DNA of 64,000 nt from Akkermansiaceae bacterium UBA2367 (GCA_002344525.1 DDTJ01000054.1:3570-67569); one strand, 5' to 3'. Positions 50,228-59,772 are shown, counted from the stretch's first letter. Numbers and translations are program-made. The notes: generated by a model from the letters alone, not told the origin.

Positions 50228-50315
50228 GACGTTCGGGAAGTGGAAAGGGATAATATTTTAAAGTTGCGTCGTTTACTAATGTATTGTATTGGAGGATTTG
50301 CAAGCGATTTTTCCC
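50228..50315. promoter_or_regulatory. AT-rich divergent promoter region of cysI and rrf2
   Basis: The gap holds TAATATTTTAAAGTTG and ACTAATGTATTGTATTGG, much more AT-rich than its surroundings. Both genes must be transcribed from here. The paired TAATGTATTGTATTGG half-sites could be the Rrf2 operator, but I see no perfect dyad. Confidence 0.55.
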
Positions 50316-50741
50316 ATGCGCCTCCCCTTGAAGACCGAGTATGCCTGCCAAGTCCTCGCGCAGCTTGCGAGCCGCCACGACGCGGGCGGGGTGCGCCAGG
50401 TCGAGGAGCTGGCGGCGGCGGAGCGGCTCTCGCCGAACTACCTCGTCCAGATCCTGACGACTCTGCGGCAGGCGGGAATCGTCATCAGCCGCCGGGGGAA
50501 GAACGGCGGCTATCTCCTCGCCCGTCCCCCCGGCGAGATCACCCTCGCCGAGATCGCCGTGGCGATGGAGGGTGGCTCGCTGATCGAGAGCAGCCCCGGC
50601 AACGGCGGCGAATCGGCCGGCCGCGTCCACGACGCCTGGGTGCGGGCGAACGAGGCGCTGATGCGGAGCTGCGCGGAGATCCCCCTCACCGAGCTGGTCC
50701 CCCCACCCGCCGAAGGCGAGGGGGTTGATTGGGTGATTTGA
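50316..50741 (+). CDS. Rrf2-family transcriptional regulator, CymR-like
   Basis: A protein of 141 residues. ATG 50316 gives the usual Rrf2 beginning (MRLPLKTEYACQVLAQLA); TTG codons upstream are poorer. The winged helix reads EELAAAERLSPNYLVQILTT and the wing GIVISRRGKNGGYLLAR, followed by the dimerisation helix. The three closely spaced cysteines that bind an Fe-S cluster in IscR are missing: only one Cys lies in that region (RSCAEI). It is therefore more like CymR, the cluster-free Rrf2 repressor of sulfur and cysteine genes. Divergence from cysI supports local control of sulfite reductase. Confidence 0.85.
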   Translation: MRLPLKTEYACQVLAQLASRHDAGGVRQVEELAAAERLSPNYLVQILTTLRQAGIVISRRGKNGGYLLARPPGEITLAEIAVAMEGGSLIESSPGNGGESAGRVHDAWVRANEALMRSCAEIPLTELVPPPAEGEGVDWVI

Positions 50742-50812
50742 TAGGATTGGGCCAAGTCCCATTGGGCTGAAGGGGACTGGCAAAGGCTTCTCTGCGTCCG
50801 CAGACAGGCTGA

Positions 50813-50989
50813 CAACCGGGCTTGCGCCATCTGGCCATCGACCCGAAACTGGAAGCTCTAGCTCTAGCCGGAAACAGCATCGCCCGCCCCTTCAACCTCG
50901 ACATCGCGCAGCACCCGGACTTCCGAGAACGCACCGAACCGGTTGCCATCCCATTTTTCATCCCCGAGGACAACGCCGCCACTCCATGA
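50813..50989 (+). other. Short open fragment, possibly a gene remnant
   Basis: About 58 codons after a stop at 50810-50812 read like the C-terminal end of a protein: LRHLAIDPKLEALALAGNSI, then FNLDIAQHPDFRERTEPVAI and FFIPEDNAATP. There is no good start codon (TTG 50822 only) and no ribosome binding site. Its stop overlaps the ATG of the oxidoreductase gene (ATGA), the coupling seen between operon partners, which suggests a 5'-truncated neighbour gene. Confidence 0.35.
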
Positions 50990-52341
50990 ACCATCAGCCT
51001 TCCCTCCCCTCGCCCACCCGCCGCCGCTTCCTCCAGCAGAGCGCCGCCGCCGCGACCTTCGGTTTCCCCGCCATTCTCCACAGCGCCTCGCCCAACTCCA
51101 AAGTCCAAGTCGCCGCCATCGGCGTGGGAGGTTTTGGCTACCGCACCTTCACCGAGGTCGCCTCCCACCCGAAAGTCGCCGTCACCGCCCTCTGCGACGT
51201 CAACGCCGCCGCCATCACGCGCGCCGCCAAGGACTTCCCCGATGCCGCCAAGCACCGCGACTGGCGCTCCCTGCTGGCCGACGCGGGCGACACCTTCGAC
51301 GCGCTCGTCGTCGCCACGCCCGACCACATGCACGCCGCTCCGGGCGTGACCGCGCTCCGGGCCAGGAAACACCTCTACGTGCAGAAGCCCCTCGCCCCCA
51401 CCCTGCACGAATGCCGCGTCCTCGCCGAAGAAGCCGCCAAGGCCGGGACCGTCACCCAGCTCGGCAACCAGCGCCGCTCCAGCGTCGAGAGCCGCGCCAC
51501 CGTCGAACTCCTCCGCGCCGGAGCCATCGGCAAAGTCAAGGAAGTAATCATCTGGGAAAACAAACCCCTGAGCTGGTGGCCGAAGAACACCCTCTTGCGT
51601 CCCACGGCAGACCCTGTTCCCGAAGGCTTCGACTGGGACCTCTGGCTCGGCGTCCGCGAAGCCCGGCCCTACCTCGACGGCACCTACCACCCCATGAGCT
51701 GGCGGGCTTGGCTCGACTTCGGCGTCGGCGAGCTGGGCGACATGGGCTGCCACCATTTCGACGAGAGCCTCGACGGTCTCGCCCTCGGCGCTCCCCAGCG
51801 CGTGCGCCAGACCACCCCCGGCAGCGACGGTCCCCTCTGGAGCGAACGCCGCGAAGTGGAGCTCATCTTCCCCGGCACCGAATTCACCGCCGGCGACACG
51901 CTCCAGATCACCTGGTACGACGGCGACCTGCGCCCCGACGCCTCCCGCATCCCCCTTCCTGAAGACGTGTCCGAACTGCCCGAATCCGGTACCTGCTGGA
52001 TCGGCGAAAACGGCACCCTTTTCAAAAACTTCCGCGGAGGCAAGCCCATCGTCCTGCCCGAAGCCAGCTTCTCACCACAGAACTACCCGAGCGACCTCCC
52101 TCCGCGAAGCCACTACCACGAATGGATCGACGCCATCCTTTCCGATGGCGAAACCTCGTCCGACTTCCGCCACGGGGGCCAGCTCAGCGAAACCGTGCTC
52201 GTCGGCGCCCTTGCCGACCGCTTCGCCGGAGAATGGCTCGAATGGGACAGCCAGGCCCTCGCCTTCACCAACCATCCCGCCGCCACCGCCCTCGTCCGCC
52301 GCGACTACCGCGACGGCTGGAAGGTGCCGGGGCTGGGGTGA
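50986..52341 (+). CDS. Tat-exported Gfo/Idh/MocA-family oxidoreductase
   Basis: A 451-residue protein with a Tat signal (TRRRFLQQSAAAATFGFPA). The Rossmann domain has VAAIGVGGFGYRTF (G-x-G-x-x-G type), ALCDVNAAAI and DALVVATPDHMHA; the active-site Lys is in YVQKPLAPTLHE (the EKP motif is QKP here). The C-terminal alpha/beta domain includes GELGDMGCHHFDESLDGL, typical of the Tat-exported PVC subgroup. Such enzymes carry a tightly bound NAD and act on sugars or inositols in the periplasm. The substrate is unknown. Confidence 0.9.
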   Translation: MNHQPSLPSPTRRRFLQQSAAAATFGFPAILHSASPNSKVQVAAIGVGGFGYRTFTEVASHPKVAVTALCDVNAAAITRAAKDFPDAAKHRDWRSLLADAGDTFDALVVATPDHMHAAPGVTALRARKHLYVQKPLAPTLHECRVLAEEAAKAGTVTQLGNQRRSSVESRATVELLRAGAIGKVKEVIIWENKPLSWWPKNTLLRPTADPVPEGFDWDLWLGVREARPYLDGTYHPMSWRAWLDFGVGELGDMGCHHFDESLDGLALGAPQRVRQTTPGSDGPLWSERREVELIFPGTEFTAGDTLQITWYDGDLRPDASRIPLPEDVSELPESGTCWIGENGTLFKNFRGGKPIVLPEASFSPQNYPSDLPPRSHYHEWIDAILSDGETSSDFRHGGQLSETVLVGALADRFAGEWLEWDSQALAFTNHPAATALVRRDYRDGWKVPGLG

Positions 52342-52800
52342 GCAGGAATTCCTTCAGTCCTTCAGTTCTCGGAGCCATGCAGACCCCGCATGCCGAGACC
52401 ACTGGATCGCACTCGATGACCTCGGCGGCCTGAGGCGATCGCGGCAAAGACCGGGAAGAGGCAGGGGTGGTGTGACAGGTGCCGGAGAGACCCTCGGCGG
52501 GGAGGACGGTGCGGGGATCGTTCAGGCTCTTGCTGTCGTCGCGATGGAGCTCGACCGGCTGCCCTTCGCCGCAGAACCGGTCTTCGGGCCATCTGGCATC
52601 CTTTCTTCCTAACAAAAACCCATTAGCTGGCCCGCCATCTCGATTTTTTCGGAGGCTTTGTTAGGAAATTCTCGGGAATTGGTCTCGAATTTGCTGGTGG
52701 GGACAGGTCGTGATCGCGCTTCGAACGCCGATGGATGCCCCCTCGGGGACACCTGGTCGGACGAGGGCGCAGTGGCCAACCTCCCTCCCTCCTCCTCGAA
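52342..52800. other. Spacer before the giant exoprotein gene
   Basis: About 459 bases with no gene I trust. It contains an inverted repeat, CCTAACAAA (52608-52616) with TTTGTTAGG (52657-52665), around a 40-base centre. A frame upstream of 52801 stays open to 52735 but looks non-coding. No Shine-Dalgarno precedes 52801; the upstream bases are pyrimidine-rich. Confidence 0.5.
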
Positions 52801-55800
52801 ATGAACAAGATAGCCACTCGCAACAGCGGCGGTGCCGCCATGCTCCGACGTTCGCACCGCTTCCAATCCGTCGTCTGCCTCCTCCTTCTCCTCTCCCTGT
52901 GTCCCTTCCAGGTCCGGGCCAATCCCTCCGGAGCTTCCGTTGTCGCGGGGAACGTCAACTTCGGCGGCATGGGCACCGCCCGCCTCGACATCAACAACCT
53001 CACCAATGGAGGAAACGGCCGCACCATCATCAACTGGCAGTCCTTCTCCATCCAGCAGGGCGAGGTCACCAGCGTCAATCAGGGGGCCAACGGCTTCACC
53101 CTCAACCGAATCGTCTCCGGCAATCCCACCGCCATCCATGGCCAGCTCAAAGCCGCGCAGGGGGGCGTGGCCGTCATCAACCCCAACGGCATCGTCGTCC
53201 ACCAGGGCGGCTCGGTGGACGTGGCCGGGATCCTGACTCTCTCGACCCTCGATGTCAGCAACAAGGATTTCCTCAACGGCGGCGCGATGCGCTTCCGCGG
53301 CACCACCGCCGCCGGCGTGCGCAACTATGGCGCGGTCTCCAGCTCCGACGGCGACGTCGTCCTTCTCGGCAACTTCCTCCAGAACGCCGGTTCCGTCGCC
53401 GCGCCGAAAGGCGTCGTGGCCTTTGGTGCAGGCGGCGACATCGTCGTCGACCAGGCAGGCGGGGCGAAGATCTCCGTCCTCGCGGGCGGCAGCGGGGGCG
53501 CGACCGGCATCGACAACTCCGGCACGATCGATGCTGCCGCCGCCGAGCTGAAGGCCCACGGCAACGTCTACGCCCTCGCCATCAAGAACGACGGCCTCGT
53601 CCGCGCCAATGGCTACAACTTCAGCAGTGGACGGCTCACTCTCAGCGCGGGACCGCAGGGCCGAATCGTCAACACCGGCCAGCTTTCCGCCCGCCGCAGC
53701 GACGGCTCGGGCGGGCAGGTCAATGTCTCCGGCGGACGCGTCCAGATCGGCGGCAGCGTGGACGCCTCGGGCGAGGTCGGCCGTGCCGGCGGCAGCGTCA
53801 CCGTCAGCGGGAGCAGCGTCGAGGTCGCGGCGGGAGCCGTGGTCAACACGAACGGGGCCACTGGCGGAACCCTCTCCATCCACGCAGCGGACGAGGCTGT
53901 CGTGGGAGGCCAGCTCCGCTCCGTCGGCGAGACCGGTGTCGGGGGACAGGTCAAGGTCGAGGCCACCCGCATCGCCGTGGGCAACGGGGCGGTCGTCGAT
54001 GTCTCCGGCGCGACCGGTGGCGGCAGCGCCAAGATCGGCGGCGGTTTCCAAGGGCGTGACGAGAGCATCCGCAATGCCGAGGAACTTGACGTCGAGGAAG
54101 GGGCCCTCATCATCGCCGACGCCGTCGAGGACGGGTCCGGCGGCATCGTGATCCTCTGGTCCGATGGCGACACGCTTTTCGAGGGGGATCTGTCCGCGCG
54201 CGGAGTTTGCAAGGGAGGCTTCGCCGAGATTTCAGGGAAGCGTACCTTGTCAGTGTCCGGCAACATCGACCTGCGGGCGACGGAGGGGGCAGCGGGCACG
54301 CTGCTGCTGGACCCGACGAACGTCATGGTCTCCGCGCTTGGTGGCGGGGTGGGGGATGCGTGGGATGGCACCACTAGCGCCATCAGCAACCGCTGGCTGT
54401 CCCAGCATCTCGACATGGGCAACAACGTCATTATCTCGACGAACTTCGGTGGTGCCGAGCGAGGCGACATCACCATCGGCAGGGCCACCTCGGCGCTGAA
54501 TGCCAAGAACGACAAGGTCGAGTGGTATCAGAACGACGCGAACACTGTTGGCGGCACGCTGACGCTTCTGGCGATGGGCGACATCCACTTCCACACCTCG
54601 GTACACAGTGCCGGCGCGGGCGGGATCAATGTGGTCGCCGGCTGGGACGGAAGCACCGGCTTTTCCGCCACCCCCGATCCGGGCACCGGCCTCGTCACGT
54701 TCTCGTTCAACATGCAGGACATCCTCGCCACGATGAACGACGGCAATGCCGCCAACGATGCGGCGGGCCTGCGGAGCGGCTCCGTCCACATCGGCATCAC
54801 CGGCACGCCGATCGGCGTGGATGTGGGCAGCCGCTGGGGTGACACCAACGTGGCGGCGCGCGATCTGTTCCTCACGGGCAGCACGACCTACGCCCACGGA
54901 TGGGCGCAGTTGGGCTTTCACGATTCGGGCTACGAATACGGACTCGGCACCGCCCTGAACACCGTCCAGAACGAGTGGTGGGGCAATGCGGCGGGCAACG
55001 TGCTCGGCAAGGACTACATCGCCTTGCTGGGCGGCACCGAGTTTGGCACGGGCGGCACCCCTGGAGTCGCTGGAGCCTTCCGAGGAGCGGGCTGGGGAGC
55101 CACCGGCAACATCGAGGCCGGCCTGAGCGGGCGGCTCCAGATGCTCGGCGGCACCAGCTACAGCAGCACGCAGATCGGCCATGGGGCCAACGTTGGTGAA
55201 GGGACCGAACCCCACTACAGCGGCGCTTCGCCGAGCATCAGAACGACGCGGGACGGTATCGTGGTGGATCCGAACCGGGACCGGTCGTCCTTTTTCAGCA
55301 GCACCTGGCGGACGAACTACGCAGGCGGTCTGGCCCGCATCCATGCGAAGATCACCGTCACTGCGGACGGGGATATTCTGATGATGGGAGGACCGGGTTT
55401 TGACGCGGCCGGCATGCTCAGTGCCTCCCGTCCGACCGGAACCTTCAGTCTGATCGGCCATGGAGGCGCGGAGAACACGGGCAGCTACCACGGCGACATC
55501 ACCGTAACGGCGCACGGGACGACGCCCAGAGGATACGCCCGCGGCCCCGAGGGCATCGGCATCCAGATGCTCGGCGGGCCCGGAAGCCGGAGCTTCGTCC
55601 AGATCGGGCATGCGACCGACAACCAGGGAGCCTACGGGAACGTGTGGGACATGACCCGCAGCGGAGACATCATCGTCACTGCCACCACCGGGGCGATCCG
55701 GGCCGAGGCGCACAACCAGGTGATCCGGGATGGCGATGTCAACTTCGGCACCCCCATCCCCGATGACCAAGTGGTCCCGGTGGGCAACGTCTCCGACAAC

Positions 55801-58800
55801 ACCTATTACGGCAGCTACGTCCATATCGGCCACGGCGGGCAGAATGCGGGCGGCCCGAGCACCGTAGGGAGATTCACCATGCCCGGCGGCAGCGTGGTGG
55901 GCAACATCATGCCGGACAACTCCACCACGGGCGACATTACCGTCTATGCGGGTGGCACCTACACCAGTCCGACGGATCCGGGCAACCGGATCGGCATCAT
56001 GCTCCGAGCCGGCACCGGTCTGCGGACCCATGCGATGATCGGCCATGGCGGAAACTACATGTATGCCACCAACACAGCCGACCAGACGCCGAATTTCGGC
56101 GCGGGGGCGGCGACACCCTTCGGCACGCCCACGCTGGCGGCGTCCACCGGGTTCATCGGCAAGGTCCATGTGGAGGCCGACACCGGAGACCTCGTCGTCC
56201 AGGGCGGCGACAATACGCGCCCCTCCACCACTTCGGGCTATCGCTACGCCTACGCGAAGATCGGCCACGGCGGATACGTGACGAAAGGTGCCAAAGACGG
56301 CACCATCACTGTCCTGGCCGGACAGGGCGCCGGGGCGGTCGGCGGGAACATCCGCTTCAGGGCCGGAGGCATGGAGGACGGGTTCGCCCAGCTCGGGCAC
56401 GGCGGATACGATAGCGACGGCGACATCCTCGGTTCCGACAACTCGGCCGAAATCGTCGTGACCGCGCGCGGCGGCATCAGCTTCGTCTCGCCCGAGGGCG
56501 GACCGACCGACGGGGTGCTCTCGGGCGATTGGGAGGGCACCTACAATGCCTCTCCGTTTGGTGTGGGCAGGCGTTGGATTATGCTGGGGCATGGTGGATA
56601 TGCGGCCACCACCGTGATGCCGGGTCGCCAGGACATCACCGTCACTTCGGGTACCGGCGATGTCGGCAATGCCGACGGCAACAAGGAGACTGGCGGCATC
56701 CTCTTCGTCGCCGGCGATACGGACTTCAGCTTCGCCCAGCTCGGTCACGGAGGCTACAGTTCCAGTGCCAACAACGAATACGGCTTCACCGGGGATATCG
56801 TGATCCGGGCGCTCGGAGGCGGGATCCGCTTCGACGGCAGCGTCATCGGCGCCCAGACATCGGCGAGCACCACCGCCTCCCTGAATGGTGCGACGGCGGA
56901 GACCGTGACGAAGGGAGTCGGACAAGGGCGGTATTCCTACGCCCAGCTCGGGCACGGCGGCCATGGATCCCGCGGGGTGCATTCCGGCACGATCGATATC
57001 GAGACCTGGGGCGGAGTGGAGTTCCTCGGCGCGGCGGCATCGCCGATCACACAGAGGACCGTGACCACCGCCCCCATCGACGCCGCTCTCAAGGCGGGGA
57101 CGAATGTATGGGTCATCCTGGCAGACCTGCGGACCACGGCCACCGGCAGGCAGATGCCCGGCATCTATGCGAATATCGTGCCGGGGACGGTCGAGATCGT
57201 GCTCAGGGACGCTTCCGGCAACGTGGTCGACACGATCACCGACGTTCCAGGCGAAGGCACCGGCCTGACCGCCGTCCTGGTCCGCGCCAGCGACGGCGCA
57301 ACGGTCGGCGAGGTGGATTACGACGATGGACAGGTCCGTTTCACGGGATCGGACTACACCGGCAGTTGGGCAGGCACTGGTGCGACGACTACCTACGGGA
57401 GCATCGAGGGAAACAAGCTATACTCCTATGTGCAGCTCGGTCACGGAGGCTTCGATGCGGACGGCCCCGACAACAAGGCTGCCGACCAGCCCGGCAACTC
57501 GGGCGACATCCTGGTCCACGCGGCGGGCGACATCCGTTTCCAAGGAGGCTCATCCTATCTCAATTATGCCCAGCTCGGCCACGGTGGCTACGCCAACAAG
57601 GGCGCCCATTCGGGAAACATCATCATCGACCATATCGACCCGGGCAATCCGCTCGGCGAGGTCGGGGGACTCCATTTCATCGCCGGTCACGGCGGACACC
57701 GCCAGTATGATCTCTACAGCTACGTGCAGCTCGGTCACGGTGGTCTCGACGCCGACGGCAACCACTTCGGCAACATTTTCATTCGCGGGACGCAGGACGC
57801 CAACGGGGTCGGATTCCTCGTCAAGGCTGGCGACCGGCAGGATGCCTATGCGCAGGTCGGCCACGGGGGATACGGTTCGCGCAGCGGTGTCACAGGCGCT
57901 CCGTTCGGTCTCAACGGCGACATCGATATCGAGGTGGGCGGTCACATTGCCGTGGTCGCCGGCACGTCCACGAAGGACAACCCGGCCTACATCGAAGACG
58001 GACGCCTCTACGCCATGATCGGCCATGGCGGCTACAACTCGGATGCGGCGAACAGCGACAGTGCGTTCTACGGCGCGCGTGGCGGCGGCATCCCCGTCGG
58101 GACGGCGGGCGCGGGCGACGGCAACTGGGGCCACTTCGGCGACATCACCCTCGTCAGCACGGGCGGAGACATCAGCTTCATGGCCGGCAGCAACATCCCT
58201 CTGAAGGACCGTGCCGACTACGACGGAAACCCCCTCGGCATCGAGGACCCGCTCGGCATCCTCGTCTCCCGCGGCGGCGGCGGCGGGCGCATCCACTGGG
58301 CCCAGGCGGGCCACGGCGGCTACCACAGCGGCGGCAACCACAGCGGCGAGATCACGGTCTCCGCCAATGGTGCCGTGCATGTCGTCGGCGGCATGATGAC
58401 CAACGACAACGACGCGACGCGCCTCCACTACGCCCAGATCGGCCACGGCGCCTCCAATGCTGCCGGCAACATCGATTCCCCCATCACAGTCTACGCCCTG
58501 GGTGGCGACCTCGTCGTCGTGGGGGGCGAGGCCCTCACCAACACCGGGCAGATCGGCCACGGAGGCACCCATACTGGAGCCATAGTCGGAGACCTCAAGG
58601 GCGACATCAAGATCATCGCGCAGGGCGACCTCCTCGTGAACAGCGGCAACACCAACGGAACCTCCAGCATCACCACCAATCTGGGCAAGATCGGTCATGG
58701 GGATATCCTTGATGTCCAGGCGGTCGGCGTCCACAACGGCAACATCGAGATCAGCGTCGGCGACTCCGCCTACCTCGGGCGGGCCATCGTCGGCCATACG

Positions 58801-59619
58801 AGCTACAGCGACATCATGCGCTCGGAGTTCGGCGATACCTTCATCGCCGTGGGCCGCAACTATCCCTACGTCGGCGGACCTGCCCAGTTCGTGACCACCT
58901 CCGACACAGTGATCGGGAGTTCCGCAGGAGGGCTCAACGGCAGCAGGCTGAGGCTCTACATGCCCGGCCCCGCGTCGAACTTCATCGCCGAGGGCACCTA
59001 CCTGAATTCCGGCCCCTACACCCGGACGCCGACCCCGGACGGGACGAGGTCCGACGAGCAGTTGGCGATGGAGCACCTCTTCACCGAGGCGGGCCTTGCC
59101 GACGCGGCGACGGCTGCGGTGACGGCGACGTTCATCCCCGAGGGCGACTACCCCTTCCACGGGTTCGGACTCTACAATCTCTACTACAGCGGCGTGCTTC
59201 CTCCCGATCCTCCCGTGGTGCCGGGTCCCTTCGATTCCTATGGCTGGCTCTTCGACGGGTCCTGCGACTCCTTCTTCCGTTACGAGGATCTTTTCCTCTA
59301 CGACGGGTATGACTGGCTGACCAGTTCGCTGGCCTACGAGGAAGCGCTCGAGGGGCGTGGGGGACCGCGCAGCGAGGTCACGATCTTCGAGGAGATCTTG
59401 GATGGGAACGCCGGTCCGCGCCGGCACGGTACGGTTGCGGTGGGGAGCACGGTGCTGGAGGAGGAGGACGACGAGGACGCGCTCCACCAGAAGAGGCGCG
59501 CGGCACGGAAGGTCGGAAAGGGGGCGCTGACCTACTACGTCTACGATCCCGGGACCAACCGCTACTCGAGCTACCGGGTGTTCGGTGCGGAGCGGACGCG
59601 GCTTTCTATCGCACGCTGA
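52801..59619 (+). CDS. Giant filamentous-haemagglutinin-like exoprotein with GHGG repeats
   Basis: A 2272-residue protein. After a signal peptide (VVCLLLLLSLCPFQVRA) comes a two-partner-secretion (TPS/FhaB N-terminal) domain: SGASVVAGNVNFGG, IINWQSFSIQQGE, TLNRIVSGNPTAIHG and VINPNGIVVHQGG. A beta-helix region continues to about residue 790. From 55171 to about 58800 there are about twenty repeats, each centred on YAQLGHGGY or a variant and followed by a GDI-x-V-x-A strand. The C-terminus is aromatic and acidic and then basic, with no recognised domain. No TpsB transporter gene is in the window. It is probably a surface adhesin or matrix fibre. Confidence 0.85.
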   Translation: MNKIATRNSGGAAMLRRSHRFQSVVCLLLLLSLCPFQVRANPSGASVVAGNVNFGGMGTARLDINNLTNGGNGRTIINWQSFSIQQGEVTSVNQGANGFTLNRIVSGNPTAIHGQLKAAQGGVAVINPNGIVVHQGGSVDVAGILTLSTLDVSNKDFLNGGAMRFRGTTAAGVRNYGAVSSSDGDVVLLGNFLQNAGSVAAPKGVVAFGAGGDIVVDQAGGAKISVLAGGSGGATGIDNSGTIDAAAAELKAHGNVYALAIKNDGLVRANGYNFSSGRLTLSAGPQGRIVNTGQLSARRSDGSGGQVNVSGGRVQIGGSVDASGEVGRAGGSVTVSGSSVEVAAGAVVNTNGATGGTLSIHAADEAVVGGQLRSVGETGVGGQVKVEATRIAVGNGAVVDVSGATGGGSAKIGGGFQGRDESIRNAEELDVEEGALIIADAVEDGSGGIVILWSDGDTLFEGDLSARGVCKGGFAEISGKRTLSVSGNIDLRATEGAAGTLLLDPTNVMVSALGGGVGDAWDGTTSAISNRWLSQHLDMGNNVIISTNFGGAERGDITIGRATSALNAKNDKVEWYQNDANTVGGTLTLLAMGDIHFHTSVHSAGAGGINVVAGWDGSTGFSATPDPGTGLVTFSFNMQDILATMNDGNAANDAAGLRSGSVHIGITGTPIGVDVGSRWGDTNVAARDLFLTGSTTYAHGWAQLGFHDSGYEYGLGTALNTVQNEWWGNAAGNVLGKDYIALLGGTEFGTGGTPGVAGAFRGAGWGATGNIEAGLSGRLQMLGGTSYSSTQIGHGANVGEGTEPHYSGASPSIRTTRDGIVVDPNRDRSSFFSSTWRTNYAGGLARIHAKITVTADGDILMMGGPGFDAAGMLSASRPTGTFSLIGHGGAENTGSYHGDITVTAHGTTPRGYARGPEGIGIQMLGGPGSRSFVQIGHATDNQGAYGNVWDMTRSGDIIVTATTGAIRAEAHNQVIRDGDVNFGTPIPDDQVVPVGNVSDNTYYGSYVHIGHGGQNAGGPSTVGRFTMPGGSVVGNIMPDNSTTGDITVYAGGTYTSPTDPGNRIGIMLRAGTGLRTHAMIGHGGNYMYATNTADQTPNFGAGAATPFGTPTLAASTGFIGKVHVEADTGDLVVQGGDNTRPSTTSGYRYAYAKIGHGGYVTKGAKDGTITVLAGQGAGAVGGNIRFRAGGMEDGFAQLGHGGYDSDGDILGSDNSAEIVVTARGGISFVSPEGGPTDGVLSGDWEGTYNASPFGVGRRWIMLGHGGYAATTVMPGRQDITVTSGTGDVGNADGNKETGGILFVAGDTDFSFAQLGHGGYSSSANNEYGFTGDIVIRALGGGIRFDGSVIGAQTSASTTASLNGATAETVTKGVGQGRYSYAQLGHGGHGSRGVHSGTIDIETWGGVEFLGAAASPITQRTVTTAPIDAALKAGTNVWVILADLRTTATGRQMPGIYANIVPGTVEIVLRDASGNVVDTITDVPGEGTGLTAVLVRASDGATVGEVDYDDGQVRFTGSDYTGSWAGTGATTTYGSIEGNKLYSYVQLGHGGFDADGPDNKAADQPGNSGDILVHAAGDIRFQGGSSYLNYAQLGHGGYANKGAHSGNIIIDHIDPGNPLGEVGGLHFIAGHGGHRQYDLYSYVQLGHGGLDADGNHFGNIFIRGTQDANGVGFLVKAGDRQDAYAQVGHGGYGSRSGVTGAPFGLNGDIDIEVGGHIAVVAGTSTKDNPAYIEDGRLYAMIGHGGYNSDAANSDSAFYGARGGGIPVGTAGAGDGNWGHFGDITLVSTGGDISFMAGSNIPLKDRADYDGNPLGIEDPLGILVSRGGGGGRIHWAQAGHGGYHSGGNHSGEITVSANGAVHVVGGMMTNDNDATRLHYAQIGHGASNAAGNIDSPITVYALGGDLVVVGGEALTNTGQIGHGGTHTGAIVGDLKGDIKIIAQGDLLVNSGNTNGTSSITTNLGKIGHGDILDVQAVGVHNGNIEISVGDSAYLGRAIVGHTSYSDIMRSEFGDTFIAVGRNYPYVGGPAQFVTTSDTVIGSSAGGLNGSRLRLYMPGPASNFIAEGTYLNSGPYTRTPTPDGTRSDEQLAMEHLFTEAGLADAATAAVTATFIPEGDYPFHGFGLYNLYYSGVLPPDPPVVPGPFDSYGWLFDGSCDSFFRYEDLFLYDGYDWLTSSLAYEEALEGRGGPRSEVTIFEEILDGNAGPRRHGTVAVGSTVLEEEDDEDALHQKRRAARKVGKGALTYYVYDPGTNRYSSYRVFGAERTRLSIAR
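55171..58800 (+). repeat. About twenty irregular GHGG-type protein repeats
   Basis: The core [YFW]-x-[QMK]-[IL]-G-H-G-G-[YF] is encoded near 55171, 55453, 55600, 55823, 56035, 56259, 56389, 56581, 56738, 56944, 57435, 57571, 57727, 57855, 58015, 58303, 58435, 58549, 58687 and 58786; the third and the last keep only GHA or GHT. Spacing is about 110 to 490 bases. Codons for the same residues vary (CACGGC, CATGGT, CACGGG), so the repeats are old and kept at protein level. Confidence 0.9.
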
Positions 59620-59630
59620 GCGTTGGCGAC

Positions 59631-59660
59631 AAGGAATGGGGTTTGGCGGCCCCATTCCTT
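59631..59660. terminator. Perfect 11-bp hairpin after the giant gene
   Basis: AAGGAATGGGG (59631-59641) pairs with CCCCATTCCTT (59650-59660) around an eight-base loop, 11 bases after the stop codon. There is no T-run, but position and stability suit termination. Confidence 0.7.
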
Positions 59661-59688
59661 GGCAGGAGCCTTTCACGGTTTATTTTCG

Positions 59689-59772
59689 ACCACGAATGAA
59701 CACGAAATTTTCCCGGAGGGAATCGTGTCGCCGCCTCGGCGGGATTCGTGCCCACGGGTGTTCATTCGTGGT
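59689..59772. repeat. ACCACGAATGAACAC inverted repeat
   Basis: ACCACGAATGAACAC (59689-59703) and GTGTTCATTCGTGGT (59758-59772) are perfect inverted copies. A GCCGCCTCGGCGGG-like hairpin lies between them. The arm is the same family as the TGTTCA units at 6231-6260. Confidence 0.8.

Noticed and set aside
52265..52615. Minus-strand frame of 116 codons before the giant gene
   Set aside because: It overlaps the end of the oxidoreductase gene, and its composition gives no domain or signal.
54250..56982. Minus-strand frame of 910 codons inside the giant exoprotein gene
   Set aside because: It mirrors a repetitive GC-rich coding strand that has a clear signal peptide and TPS domain.
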